The translations under genes and the position numbers were made by a program. A DNA stretch of 64,000 bases from Paenibacillus macerans (lineage in GTDB: Bacteria > Bacillota > Bacilli > Paenibacillales > Paenibacillaceae), in the NCBI RefSeq assembly GCF_023715465.1, contig NZ_JAMBOE010000008.1:1-64000 (forward strand), written 5' to 3'. The notes under the pieces were generated by a model. That model was not told the origin of the DNA, did not search any database, and saw only the letters and a program-made list of their open reading frames with translations. This document shows positions 16,187 to 25,015 of the stretch, piece after piece; the stretch's first letter is position 1; each line of letters begins with the position of its first letter.

Positions 16187-16990
16187 ATGAACCCGATGCG
16201 AATGTTCGATCATCATAAACAGACGCTGGACAATTTTATAGAAAAGTGGAAGTCCGATTCCTCTTGCCTGGCCATTATGATCGGGGGATCGATTGCTCAC
16301 GGAACGGCCAAGGAAACCTCGGATGTGGATGTTTATCTGCTGATGACAGAAGAGGCCTACGAGATACGGCGCAGTGACCGTCAGTTATCATTTGCGGATC
16401 ATTCCGTCAGCGCATATGAAGGAGGTTATGTGGATGTGAAGGTCATTTCCCTCTCCTTCCTGGAGCTTGCCGCCAAGGAAGGCAGCGAACCGACAAGGCA
16501 TTCGTTTGTCGGTTCCAAAGCCGTTTACTCCACCATAACCGGATTAGATGAGCTGTTATCCCGAATCCCCGTTTATCCCGAGGAGAACCGCGAGAAGAAT
16601 CTGCGGGACTTTTCCGCCCAGCTATATTTGCACGCCTTTTATTTCGCCAAGGAAGCCGGCAAAAAGGATGATCCCTATCTTATGGCCCATGCCGTAAGCA
16701 ATCTGGTATTATTCAGCAGCCGCATCATTCTCGCTGTCAATCGCATTTTGTTTTCCGGACATAAGTCCCTCATGGAAGCCGTTGAAGCTGCTCCGCAAAA
16801 GCCGAAAAATTTCCGGAAACTGGCCATAGAGCTTCTGCGGCAGCCAAGCGCGGAGAAATGTGCACGATTCGCAACGATGATGCTGGTTTTTTATAATCCA
16901 GGGTTATCCTTCGATCAGGCTTTGGGCATTTACGTCGAAAACAACGAGCGGAACTGGGTGAACCAGGCCCCTCCCCTGCAGGACCGTTAG
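16187..16990 (+). CDS. Minimal nucleotidyltransferase-domain protein
   Basis: A 267-residue protein with the nucleotidyltransferase signature GGSIAHGTAKETSDVDVYLL (Gly-Ser, then Asp-x-Asp), which binds the metal ions for nucleotide transfer. A further Asp in GGYVDVKVI could be the third carboxylate. The C-terminal half is helical, as in kanamycin- or streptomycin-type nucleotidyltransferases and in toxin-antitoxin MNT proteins. No HEPN partner is present, so an antibiotic- or small-molecule-modifying role is more likely, but the substrate is unknown. It converges on the biosynthetic cluster that begins at 17074; a resistance role for that product is conceivable but speculative. Confidence 0.75.
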   Translation: MNPMRMFDHHKQTLDNFIEKWKSDSSCLAIMIGGSIAHGTAKETSDVDVYLLMTEEAYEIRRSDRQLSFADHSVSAYEGGYVDVKVISLSFLELAAKEGSEPTRHSFVGSKAVYSTITGLDELLSRIPVYPEENREKNLRDFSAQLYLHAFYFAKEAGKKDDPYLMAHAVSNLVLFSSRIILAVNRILFSGHKSLMEAVEAAPQKPKNFRKLAIELLRQPSAEKCARFATMMLVFYNPGLSFDQALGIYVENNERNWVNQAPPLQDR

Positions 16991-17009
16991 CCTCCTCCTT
17001 AAACGAAAC

Positions 17010-17055
17010 AAAGCCTGCATCCTGTACGGCTGTACCGCAGAATGCAGGCTCTTTG
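17010..17055. terminator. Bidirectional terminator
   Basis: AAAGCCTGCAT and ATGCAGGCT-CTTT pair around a 20-base loop between the converging nucleotidyltransferase and oxidoreductase genes. AT-rich flanks on both sides suit both directions. Confidence 0.7.
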
Positions 17056-17073
17056 ATTCACGGCCCTGCTTCC

Positions 17074-18087
17074 TCACCGGCAGCCGCTGCCTTGTTCAGC
17101 CGCCGCCAGGATCGCAGATTGAAGCTCCACCCGTTTCAACGCTTTCTCGTATTCCTCCGCACGCGCGCCACTTATGACTTCCGTAAAAGCCTGAAGCTGG
17201 TTCACATAATAATGCATCGGCGCGAATTCCACAACGGTGCTGCGGTCATGGGGCAGGTCATGGCGAATTTTCATTTTGAAAAATCCTTTAATGGCCCGGA
17301 GGAAGTCAGGAACCAGCAATACGGTCTGATCAAAATAAAGAGCATGCGAAGCCCGGTAAGGCAGGTCATAAGAGAAAAGGCATTCCGCCTTCATTTTGCT
17401 GCCATAACCCAGCTCCGCCTGAAAGGTCCAATCGCACCCGTCAGGACCATCAAAATCGGACTGTGCGGAGATATCCGTACAATCAAGCCCGGCCAGCCTC
17501 TGCACGAACTGCAGCCAATAGCAGCCCAGGTCGGCAAAAACCCCTCCACCCCGATGCTTGACGCTGCGGTAATTTCCTGAGTGCCTGTCCCTGGCAGGTA
17601 TGGAAATCCGGGTGCGAATATGGTGAAGCTGGCCGTATTGTCCGGATTCCACGATAGATTTCAGTGCCTCCTGCCAAGGGTGATGCGCCACCATCAGACC
17701 TTCCACAAGCCTCGTCGCCGGATTACGAAGCTTGGCTTGTCTCAGCCGGTCCGCTTCATCCGGATTGAGGGCAATGGGCTTCTCGACCAGGACATGCTTG
17801 CCCGCGTCCAGCGCTTTGATGGCCCATTCGGCATGGAGCTCATTACTTAGGGCGATATAGACCGCGTCCAGTTCCTCCATGTCCAGCAGCTCATCCAAAT
17901 GGGTTGCGATTTTCGGAATATGGTACGTTTCCGCCAACCTCACGGCTTTCGACAACGTGCGGTTGGCAATGGCGTGTACGGTGACGGATGGGACATCCCG
18001 CGCAGGATCAAGCAAGGCGGGCCCGGCTATAGCCGAAGCGCCCAATATGCCTAACCGGCAGGGAAGCTTGCTGCCTTCGGTGTTCAT
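17074..18087 (-). CDS. Gfo/Idh/MocA family NAD(P)-dependent oxidoreductase
   Basis: A protein of about 337 residues, last gene of a five-gene operon. The Rossmann start is CRLGILGASAIAGPALL, followed by the family signature VEKPIALNPDEADRL carrying the catalytic Lys of the EKP motif. The middle shows GGGVFADLGCYWLQ, as in sugar and inositol dehydrogenases. The start is set at 18087 because ATG overlaps the stop of the radical SAM gene by four bases (ATGA). Enzymes of this family oxidise or reduce a hydroxyl or keto group on sugars, cyclitols or amino-sugars. In this cluster it may act on the glycosyl or cyclitol part of the product. Confidence 0.85.
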   Translation of the reverse strand: MNTEGSKLPCRLGILGASAIAGPALLDPARDVPSVTVHAIANRTLSKAVRLAETYHIPKIATHLDELLDMEELDAVYIALSNELHAEWAIKALDAGKHVLVEKPIALNPDEADRLRQAKLRNPATRLVEGLMVAHHPWQEALKSIVESGQYGQLHHIRTRISIPARDRHSGNYRSVKHRGGGVFADLGCYWLQFVQRLAGLDCTDISAQSDFDGPDGCDWTFQAELGYGSKMKAECLFSYDLPYRASHALYFDQTVLLVPDFLRAIKGFFKMKIRHDLPHDRSTVVEFAPMHYYVNQLQAFTEVISGARAEEYEKALKRVELQSAILAAAEQGSGCR

Positions 18088-19277
18088 AGGTGTACCAGCG
18101 ATGACGAAGTATTCAGGTATAATACATTGCATTTGGAGCAAGCCGGGGACAAATTTTTATCCAGAATGCACCGCAGCCGATCGTAGCGATCGGAATTCCA
18201 TATTTCCGTCAACGATTGCTCCTGCACATTGCCGACCGACAACTCCGAGAAAAACTTGCACGCGCTCACATTGCCATTGGGCGAAACATCCACTCTGGTA
18301 CTTAGCGCCAGACATTGGGACGAACTGCGGGGCGCCATTGGCTTGCCGGACACGAAAGCCTCGATTTCATCAAAATCAAGCCCCGGCTGATAACGAATCC
18401 GTGTATTATGCCAGGTGCGGCCGTTGATTTGCCCCAGGTCCGCCATCAGAGACTCCACTTTTTCGGGCTGGAGATGATATTTGAAAGCATGCCAACTGCT
18501 GCGGTGATGCGGATCCAACTCCCCAAGCCACTGGAAATGTTCATTGTAGAACCAATCCATATCCAGGCTCGTCTCGTTGGAGATGTACCATGGAAAGCAG
18601 AGCAGCACCAGATCAACGCCCTTTTGTTCGAAAAATTCCACCAGCTCGTACAGCCTTCCGATCATATGATCATTGATCACATTGTGTACCGAAATTCTGC
18701 CGCGGAACAGTCCCTGCTCCCGCAGTTCAAGCAACCGATCCACACTGTTCATCACCTTCTGAAATGACCCTCTTCCCCGCAGCAAATCATGCTCCTCGGC
18801 GAAGCCTTCAATCGGAATCAGCAGCTCCAGATGATCTGATATTTGGCAAATCCCTTGCTCATACTGCTGGATCAAATACGCATTGGTGCAAATTGTAGTG
18901 TCCCGGGGATGCTCCTTCAATAAATCCAGAATCTCACTAAAATTTCTGTGAAAAAGCGGCTCCCCTCCCCACAAATACAAACGGGATTCCGCTTCATCCG
19001 TCTCTTCCAGCAGCCTGCGGATCATGTCTAGGCTCATATCCAGATTTTGCTCCGCCTGGTCCATATCATGGTGATAGCCGGATTCATTCCATTGGTAACA
19101 GTGCTTGCAACGAAGATTACAGCGGTTGGTCAGCTTCAAGGACATAATTTCCGGCATGGCTGTCTTAAACCCCGGATTCAGCTTCCGCCTTCTGTGGGGG
19201 ATAACTACGTTTTTAATCGTCCGTTTCAACGCCTCGAACGATTGGTCATTCAAAGCCACCTTACTGTTAGGTTGCAT
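18084..19277 (-). CDS. Radical SAM enzyme with SPASM domain
   Basis: A 397-residue protein. The [4Fe-4S] motif that cleaves S-adenosylmethionine is CNLRCKHC at Cys53, Cys57 and Cys60. LYLWGGEPLFH is the GGE motif. The C-terminal SPASM region has CLALSTRVDVSPNGNVSACK and ACSKC, with ligands for auxiliary clusters. SPASM proteins modify peptides, proteins or, as BtrN in butirosin biosynthesis, oxidise an aminocyclitol. No precursor peptide is visible beside it, and an acyl carrier protein and glycosyltransferase are in the same operon, so a small-molecule substrate is favoured. The ATG at 19277 follows GGAGGGG. Confidence 0.87.
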   Translation of the reverse strand: MQPNSKVALNDQSFEALKRTIKNVVIPHRRRKLNPGFKTAMPEIMSLKLTNRCNLRCKHCYQWNESGYHHDMDQAEQNLDMSLDMIRRLLEETDEAESRLYLWGGEPLFHRNFSEILDLLKEHPRDTTICTNAYLIQQYEQGICQISDHLELLIPIEGFAEEHDLLRGRGSFQKVMNSVDRLLELREQGLFRGRISVHNVINDHMIGRLYELVEFFEQKGVDLVLLCFPWYISNETSLDMDWFYNEHFQWLGELDPHHRSSWHAFKYHLQPEKVESLMADLGQINGRTWHNTRIRYQPGLDFDEIEAFVSGKPMAPRSSSQCLALSTRVDVSPNGNVSACKFFSELSVGNVQEQSLTEIWNSDRYDRLRCILDKNLSPACSKCNVLYLNTSSSLVHL

Positions 19278-19311
19278 ACTTTCCCCTCCTTCCGTTTGCC
19301 CTCGCCCTGCT

Positions 19312-20430
19312 TCATTCTCTTCCCTCCATGGCGTACAGCCGTTCCGCATAGCTGGCGATATAATCGGGATAACGCTCTCTGGCCTGCATCAAATTGCGGG
19401 CCAACTGCTGCAACGGTTCCGCCGCGAAGCCCGAATCCCGCCATCGGTCATAACGAATACCGAAGCCAAGAGATTCCCAGATGTCACTGTTGATCTTCTC
19501 ATGAGGGCCAAAAGGCTCCAGCAGCACAAGCGGAGTAGCCGAAGAGAGGGAATCCAGCAAAGTTCCTCCGCCCGGCTTGCTGATAATCGCCGCCGACTGC
19601 CGGATGATGCCGTACAACCCTTGGCCATATTCCGCACAGGCCTGAAAGTGCTGTTCGCTCCGGCTTACCCTGCCGAACCGGGGAAACGTATACGTCCCGT
19701 TGCTGTCACGAACCCAGGTGCGCCACTCCGGGTCTATCATGTAATAGCGCCTCCCGCCCGTATCCTCGCCAATCTCGTCCACGCTGTAAGCGGAAATATC
19801 CAGCTCGTGCCCCGCAGCCTCCATCTCATCAATCTTCTGACGGAAGGTTCCAATGCCCCAGCCTCCGCCATGGACCACAAGCCGGCCGTTTCTTGCCGTA
19901 TACGGCAAAGGCATCAGGCCCTCCACATCCAATCGCCACAGCACATTCTTGTTTTCGCGGCCGTACATGTTCACCTCCCGATATGGCTCCGCATATCCGG
20001 GATTCAGCTTGCGGAGGTTTTTCCAGGAAGGAGACAGATCCGAATCCACATACAGCAAGTCGGCATAAACCGGGGAGCCCGCAGCTTCCCGAAACAGGTC
20101 GAGGATGTGGACCCAGTGCCCGGACAACGCAATGAAATGCTGCCGGTGTTCTCTCCGCCAACGCTCAAACAAACTTTCTATCTCCGCCGGATCAAGACTG
20201 TTGCGAATGTCTCCCGGTATTTTTTGCGAACCTAGCGCTACGGAAAAATTTTGCTGATACGCTTTACGGCTACTGTCCGTCATCCTCCGCTTGTCATCGG
20301 CCATCAGGCTTTCGAAGACCTCCGTTTCCGCTTTGATCCCGAGGGCATGAAGCTTCCGCTCAATCAGCAATCCGGGAACATAGAAGCCTAGTCCAAAGCC
20401 GGAGCATAGTATTGTCACGGTATTGTTCAT
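19312..20430 (-). CDS. GT-B fold glycosyltransferase (UGT/MurG-like C-terminus)
   Basis: A 372-residue protein beginning with a Rossmann strand, TVTILCSGFGLGFYVPGLLIE, split by GFGLG. Its C-terminal half carries IISKPGGGTLLDSL and LVLLEPFGPHE, the nucleotide-sugar-binding element of GT-B enzymes related to GT1 and GT28. It would transfer a sugar from a nucleotide donor to a small acceptor. It lies between the ATP-grasp and radical SAM genes in one operon. The start at 20430 is supported by AAGGAAG upstream. Donor and acceptor cannot be deduced. Confidence 0.75.
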   Translation of the reverse strand: MNNTVTILCSGFGLGFYVPGLLIERKLHALGIKAETEVFESLMADDKRRMTDSSRKAYQQNFSVALGSQKIPGDIRNSLDPAEIESLFERWRREHRQHFIALSGHWVHILDLFREAAGSPVYADLLYVDSDLSPSWKNLRKLNPGYAEPYREVNMYGRENKNVLWRLDVEGLMPLPYTARNGRLVVHGGGWGIGTFRQKIDEMEAAGHELDISAYSVDEIGEDTGGRRYYMIDPEWRTWVRDSNGTYTFPRFGRVSRSEQHFQACAEYGQGLYGIIRQSAAIISKPGGGTLLDSLSSATPLVLLEPFGPHEKINSDIWESLGFGIRYDRWRDSGFAAEPLQQLARNLMQARERYPDYIASYAERLYAMEGRE

Positions 20431-20486
20431 TTGCTCGCTTCCTTTTCTTTTATTGTATAACCCATGCTGGTTCCTGCGGCCGTTCA

Positions 20487-21827
20487 TCAACGGAGCGTGG
20501 TAAACCCGGCGCTTTGCAGAACCGCACCCAACTTATCCAACAGCTGCTTTTTGTGGCCTTCGTCATGATAGGCAAGAGCCGCATACAGCTTGCCTTTGCG
20601 GGGCCCGGAGGAACGGGCCTTGCCTGGCGGGTTCAGAGCTCCCGAGGTTAGCGGAAGCACCCCCTCCCCCGTTCCCTTGGCAAACAAAATGCCGGCCTGC
20701 TCCATTTGCTCCAGCAAAGCCGGGTAACAGGCATCCTCCCGGGCGAGAAGCGCCGCCTGAATCAGACAGGTTCGAATGTCCGCCTCACCAAGGTAAGAAT
20801 CAAACCCGCGCTTAATCAGACTCATAGACTTTCTGGCATTGATTTCTACCAAAGGTGCCAGAGTTCCATCGCGCAGCAACATCGAGTCAACGCATACATG
20901 TCCAAAATAGCCGTCTGCGTAAAGCTCATTTCCAATCCTGTGCATCAGTTCAAAATAGCGCTCCCGATTCAGCCTTTCAAGTAAAGCGGCGTCAGGAGAA
21001 TGGGATTCGCCGAAGGCGAAGCCGTTATTGATTAGCTGCTGCACGGAGAGAATCGTAACCGTGCCGTCCTGATCGATGCAAAACTGGCAGGAGAAATCCG
21101 TTTCCCGATCCAGTAAAGGCTCCAGTACAAAACGTATTTTCTTGGCTTTGTTTCTGCCGGATTCCAGATATCCGGCCAATCTGCGCAAGATGCGTTCCGA
21201 ATCTACTGTCTGATTTCCCTTACCGGATACCCCGTAGTCATCCTTAATCAGGAATGGCCCATTTTCCAGCAACTCCTGTCCCTTCGCCAGCAACTCCTGA
21301 CTGCTGCGGACTACAACTCCCACATTGGGCAAGGACAGCCTGTCCCGCATGGCGATGGAATAGACTTTGGTATTCACTCTTCGAACCGTTTGTTCATCCG
21401 GAAGATCGGGCAATAAACGATAGCGCTGAACCATCCTTGCCGCTCCGGGCAAAACAGCAAATGGCTCAAGCGCAGCCCCTTGGGGGATGAGTGCGCCAGC
21501 CGGGTCTTCCAGCGTTAAACCTTCCAATAATTGAAAAACATTCATTCCTTCCTGTACCTCGGGCCCTTCCCCGCCGCTTAACGTAAGCGGTTCCAAGTTG
21601 GCTTTGAACGCATAACCTAGGGAATGCAAATAATCGTATTGGGCCCGGTTCATGCCATAGCGGGTCAGCAATATATCCCCGCTTACGCAAAACACAAACA
21701 GCATTTCATCCAGCGCTGAAATGATAGACATGGCCCCGGCATCGGGCAAGGCCGGCAACGCAGCCAACGCTTCCTCCCGCCAATAACGCTCCGCTTCGAA
21801 GCTGCCGCAATGAACCGAACTGCTCAT
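20487..21827 (-). CDS. ATP-grasp ligase, likely loading or extending an ACP-bound amino acid
   Basis: A 446-residue protein with a divergent N-terminal domain and an ATP-grasp core: FLIKDDYGVSGKGNQ (ATP-binding Lys and glycine loop), IRFVLEPLLDRETDFS, and HVCVDSMLLRDG followed by VEINARKS (metal-binding Glu and Asn). Its ATG overlaps the stop of the carrier protein gene by four bases. In butirosin biosynthesis BtrJ, an ATP-grasp ligase, attaches glutamate to the carrier protein BtrI. By composition this enzyme could do the same kind of reaction; the amino acid is not predictable. Sequence similarity to BtrJ itself is not claimed. Confidence 0.75.
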   Translation of the reverse strand: MSSSVHCGSFEAERYWREEALAALPALPDAGAMSIISALDEMLFVFCVSGDILLTRYGMNRAQYDYLHSLGYAFKANLEPLTLSGGEGPEVQEGMNVFQLLEGLTLEDPAGALIPQGAALEPFAVLPGAARMVQRYRLLPDLPDEQTVRRVNTKVYSIAMRDRLSLPNVGVVVRSSQELLAKGQELLENGPFLIKDDYGVSGKGNQTVDSERILRRLAGYLESGRNKAKKIRFVLEPLLDRETDFSCQFCIDQDGTVTILSVQQLINNGFAFGESHSPDAALLERLNRERYFELMHRIGNELYADGYFGHVCVDSMLLRDGTLAPLVEINARKSMSLIKRGFDSYLGEADIRTCLIQAALLAREDACYPALLEQMEQAGILFAKGTGEGVLPLTSGALNPPGKARSSGPRKGKLYAALAYHDEGHKKQLLDKLGAVLQSAGFTTLR

Positions 21828-22072
21828 ACCTGCACTCTGACTAGTTCCGCAATATAGTTGGAGAAGGTTTCTACGGATTTCAGATGCTCCTGTTCAAAGG
21901 TGTCAAAATCAATCTCCACATTAAACTCATCTTCAACCCGCAGAATAAAATTTATGATTTGCAAGGAATCCAGCGCAGCATCAAGCATCAGATCGGATGA
22001 GCCATCAAGAGAGCGGATGAGTTCAGGGTCTTCCTTGACTTCGGCAATAATGGCGATTATTTTTTGCTGCAT
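21824..22072 (-). CDS. Acyl carrier protein
   Basis: A small acidic protein of about 82 residues with the carrier-protein motif LDSLQIINF; Ser36 is the expected phosphopantetheine site. I choose Met at 22072 because GAGGG lies about 8 bases upstream; an ATG five codons earlier has no ribosome site. It is the first gene of the minus-strand operon and overlaps the ATP-grasp gene by four bases. No ketosynthase or NRPS module is present in the window, so it is not a fatty-acid or standard polyketide carrier. It probably tethers an amino acid for activation and transfer. Confidence 0.88.
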   Translation of the reverse strand: MQQKIIAIIAEVKEDPELIRSLDGSSDLMLDAALDSLQIINFILRVEDEFNVEIDFDTFEQEHLKSVETFSNYIAELVRVQV

Positions 22073-22140
22073 CGTATTTGCCCTCATTTCTTTGTGGTTT
22101 TTAACTTAAATATAGCAAAATTTAACTTTCCAATATATGG

Positions 22141-22169
22141 TTGAATGCGCCAAACTATTTGGTTATACT
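22141..22169 (+). promoter_or_regulatory. SigA-type promoter of the araC-btrH-like operon
   Basis: TTGAAT (22141-22146), a 17-base spacer and TATACT (22164-22169) form a good promoter about 60 bases before the AraC start. The spacer contains CCAAA-CTA-TTTGG, a 5-bp-arm palindrome that could be an operator for the AraC protein. Confidence 0.65.
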
Positions 22170-22230
22170 AGAGAGTAATTTATATATTTGTAATATTCTG
22201 TAACAAAAGAATAGAAAGCGAGGTTTGTCC

Positions 22231-23154
22231 ATGGGGAGTTTTCCAGTATTAACCGCAAACTATCTATTCGACCGTAATTCGCCGCTGCAAATGCTCTTAT
22301 CGGAGGAAACACTGACTTCCGTATGCCATCAACATGCTTTCATGGTACTGGCGTACGTTTATGAGGGAGAGGGTATCCACTATATTGCCCAGGATAAAAT
22401 TCGGGTAGAGCCGGGAGATTTGTTTGTCATTCCCCCCGGTGTAACTCATGTCTTCCAGCCGCTGGACTTTACAGGCTCACGGCCCCTTCGCATTCTGAAT
22501 GTATTGCTCAAGCGTGAAATTTTCGATATTCCCCCGGAATTATCCGGGTCCCTCTCCGAAGCGGACCTTGCCCGATTAGCGCGCTTCCGCAAGCAGACAA
22601 GCTGGTCCGGGTATAGGGATAAAGCTATGGAGCTTACCGATTTGTTCAATAACCTGCAAAAAACTTATTCCAACCAGACCTCCACCAGCCTGCCGGCGAT
22701 GTATTCCTTATTATGCAAGCTTTTCTCCATCATTAACCCGCATAAGCAGGTTCCGTTTCATGAGGAGCCTAAGACGGAAAATGACCCGTTTCACGATGTC
22801 ATTCTGTTCATGCTTAACCATTTCAACCAGCGTATTTCGCTTCAGGAAATCAGCCGATATATCTCCATCAGTTCCCGTCATTTTCAACGTTTGTTCAAAT
22901 ACAAAACCGGGAAATCCTTCATCCAGATGCTTCAGGAAATCCGCATGAAGTACAGCTGCGTCTTCCTTGCCTTTACGGATATGCGCATCCAGAATATTGC
23001 CCTGGAGGTTGGGATCGGCGATATGAAGTATTTCTACCGTTTGTTCCGCGAGTACAGCGGAATGACTCCGGCCAGCTACCGCCATTGGCGGCAATATCAC
23101 TATCATTCGATTCTAGAGGGGATGATTTACAGTGCTCGACATTCAGCCCATTAA
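22231..23154 (+). CDS. AraC family regulator with cupin sensor, cluster-linked
   Basis: A 307-residue regulator. The N-terminal cupin-like AraC_binding fold has IRVEPGDLFVIPPGVTHVF, and the C-terminal double HTH has ISLQEISRYISISSRHFQRLFK and IQNIALEVGIGDMKYFYRLF, ending with PASYRHWR. The ATG at 22231 follows GCGAGG; a TTG two codons upstream has poorer spacing. It is divergent from the carrier-protein operon and overlaps the BtrH-like gene by 23 bases, so it very likely controls this cluster. The ligand is unknown; binding of the pathway product or a precursor is plausible. Confidence 0.88.
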   Translation: MGSFPVLTANYLFDRNSPLQMLLSEETLTSVCHQHAFMVLAYVYEGEGIHYIAQDKIRVEPGDLFVIPPGVTHVFQPLDFTGSRPLRILNVLLKREIFDIPPELSGSLSEADLARLARFRKQTSWSGYRDKAMELTDLFNNLQKTYSNQTSTSLPAMYSLLCKLFSIINPHKQVPFHEEPKTENDPFHDVILFMLNHFNQRISLQEISRYISISSRHFQRLFKYKTGKSFIQMLQEIRMKYSCVFLAFTDMRIQNIALEVGIGDMKYFYRLFREYSGMTPASYRHWRQYHYHSILEGMIYSARHSAH

Positions 23155-24094
23155 AAGCACAACTCATCCGAGCATTCATAATTGCATCGACGATGTTATT
23201 TTCTCCGTAGCTTCATGGCTTGGAAGAGACTGCAGATATATGTATGGGAATGCCTGGAAGTTATCGTTTACGAAGCAGCAGCTTCCCGGTCAGCCATTGA
23301 TTGAATGTGTATCCATTCCCCAAACCAGCATGGAATACCTGGCTGCTTATCACGGGATCAACCTCCGCTTTGTGGAGCGTGATGATCCGGCTATGGACAG
23401 AACCTTCTTGCTGAACCTGCTGGAAACAAGGCTGTCCTCCGGCATGCCCGTATTGCTCGGATTCGATTCCTACTCTTGCCCTTGGTGCAAGGCCTACAAA
23501 AGATTGCATACCAGTCATGCCTGCCTGGCGATCGGGATGGATCGCTCCTGCAACAAGATCTATTTAATGGACGCCTACTACGGAAGGCCGATGGAATCCC
23601 TGGATTTTGACTATTTCGAGCAAGCCTGCCACTTTTATGGACTTTTTGCGCTTTGCGATGAGACGCTCCTCCCCATCGAGAGGTCCAACATACTGCGGAC
23701 AACCCTGACCAGCACCGAAGATCATGTACAGCCCACCCTTGTAGGAGAGCATATCAGAGCGTATGCCGACGCGTACCAGGAAACCGATATGATGATTTCA
23801 GAGTCTCCCGAATATATGCTGATGCGATCCATGAAAATCCCCATAAGCCGGGCAAGATACAGCATTTTTCTAGAGGCTGTTTCTGAAGAATTAAGCCTGC
23901 CCGCACTTCAGGAAATATCCGTTAGATATCAGGAGGCTGCGGAACAATGGCTTTTCATCCATCAATGGATGATCAAGTGCTTGGGCTCCGGAAACAAACC
24001 GAGTCAGCGAAAAAAAGTCCATAAAAAAATGCTCGAGCTTGCACATTTGGAAGAACAGCTGTTGAGGGAGCTTGCTGATATTGCAGGTTTATGA
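23132..24094 (+). CDS. BtrH-N-like papain-fold acyltransferase
   Basis: A 320-residue protein whose N-terminal half resembles the butirosin biosynthesis protein H N-terminal domain (BtrH_N). It has HNCIDDVIFSVASWLG with candidate nucleophile Cys18, LLGFDSYSCPWC, SHACLAIGMDRS with His129, and IYLMDAYYG with Asp147; order and spacing fit a Cys-His-Asp triad. BtrH moves the gamma-glutamylated side chain from carrier protein BtrI onto ribostamycin. Here a matching carrier protein and ATP-grasp ligase are divergently encoded, so transfer of an ACP-bound aminoacyl group to an acceptor is the best inference. The C-terminal 150 residues are helical and unassigned. GTG start with AGAGGGG upstream. Confidence 0.7.
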   Translation: MLDIQPIKSTTHPSIHNCIDDVIFSVASWLGRDCRYMYGNAWKLSFTKQQLPGQPLIECVSIPQTSMEYLAAYHGINLRFVERDDPAMDRTFLLNLLETRLSSGMPVLLGFDSYSCPWCKAYKRLHTSHACLAIGMDRSCNKIYLMDAYYGRPMESLDFDYFEQACHFYGLFALCDETLLPIERSNILRTTLTSTEDHVQPTLVGEHIRAYADAYQETDMMISESPEYMLMRSMKIPISRARYSIFLEAVSEELSLPALQEISVRYQEAAEQWLFIHQWMIKCLGSGNKPSQRKKVHKKMLELAHLEEQLLRELADIAGL

Positions 24095-24122
24095 AATTTC
24101 ATTATAAAAGGGGCGACGTAAA

Positions 24123-24305
24123 ATGGTCATACTGCATTGTTTGAAACAAACAACATGGGAAGACATCGGCAACTATGGGCAAGTTTATCCGCATATCTAT
24201 GGCGAATTAAACATAAGCGCCGTCATTAAAGTCTTGCCGTTTTTGAGGGATGAGCAAGGGGATTTTGTTTTAAATGAGGAATTAAAAAATTACTTGCAAT
24301 CGTAG
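24123..24305 (+). pseudogene. DUF952 family gene with internal deletion
   Basis: The 60-residue frame begins MVILHCLKQTTWED, like the start of DUF952 proteins, and ends with VYPHIYGELNISAVIKVLPF, like their C-terminus. The family is normally about 110 residues; the central 50, with its FIHCS-type motif, are missing. The join falls near residues 15-18 and keeps the frame. The gene starts 28 bp after the BtrH-like gene. It is probably non-functional. Confidence 0.55.
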
Positions 24306-24780
24306 ATAGGTGCCATCCTGAGCAAGGCCATACTTGTTGATTATTTTTCATTATCTTCACTCGAACACCATCCCCATCCTGATTAGCCGGATGTTTGGAT
24401 ACATTACCTGTTATACGAATTGTTCCAGTAAAGGGGGCCACCCATTTTAGCACAGTATCTTCTTCATCAGGGTGTAGCCAATCATCTGTCACCAAGCTCC
24501 AGGGATCGGCTCTTTCCCATCTACTTGTGGTTGTATTCCATGTCATGTCTTTATATCTGATCCCATCCCATGTTTGATAATACCAATTCCCCCTGCCTTG
24601 TTTAGATCCAAAAGCATAACTTCTTTCAAAAGTAGCGGATTTTCTTTTTTAGATAAAATATTTCCATTTGCATCATAGTCATAATAGCCGCAACCTAATT
24701 TTTCTTCACTTAAAAAATACAATTTTGCCCATCTGATCGTCTTAGATATGGCTTATTGGACGAACTCCTTTTCTTGGTTA
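24306..24780 (-). pseudogene. Remnant of an RHS/YD-repeat-type wall protein
   Basis: On the minus strand one frame gives GYYDYDANGNILSKKENP, an RHS/YD-like phrase. A frame change near 24635 is followed by SKQGRGNWYYQTWDG and VLKWVAPFTGTIRITGNV, a beta-rich module of secreted proteins. The reading is broken at both ends by stops and overlaps the DUF952 end. RHS proteins are large, so this is a small residue of one. A similar YDNNENLSK phrase occurs in the remnant at 32056. Confidence 0.5.
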
Positions 24781-25015
24781 TGTAAATCCGCCATGGATTT
24801 CAAACTTCGAGCAATATTAACCATGAAGAAAGAGGCTGCATAAATGCAGCCAAATTCTATAAAAGCTCTATAGAACATCTATACAGTGATCAAAAGGAAT
24901 ACTAGTCAATAATAAAAAAATCATCCTCTACCTTACCGTCAAAATAGAATTTTATATATGCCTTTACTTTTTTCCTTATACCTTATAGGGATTATAACAA
25001 CTACGTGGTTGTAGT

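Noticed and set aside
18084..19277. RiPP-type peptide maturase with a precursor peptide nearby
   Set aside because: SPASM proteins often modify peptides, but no short precursor-like frame with a ribosome site was found in the operon, and a carrier protein and glycosyltransferase point to a small molecule.
24845..24870. Short hairpin GGCTGCATAAATGCAGCC as a terminator
   Set aside because: It has a good 8-bp stem but a 2-base loop, no T run and no supported gene next to it.
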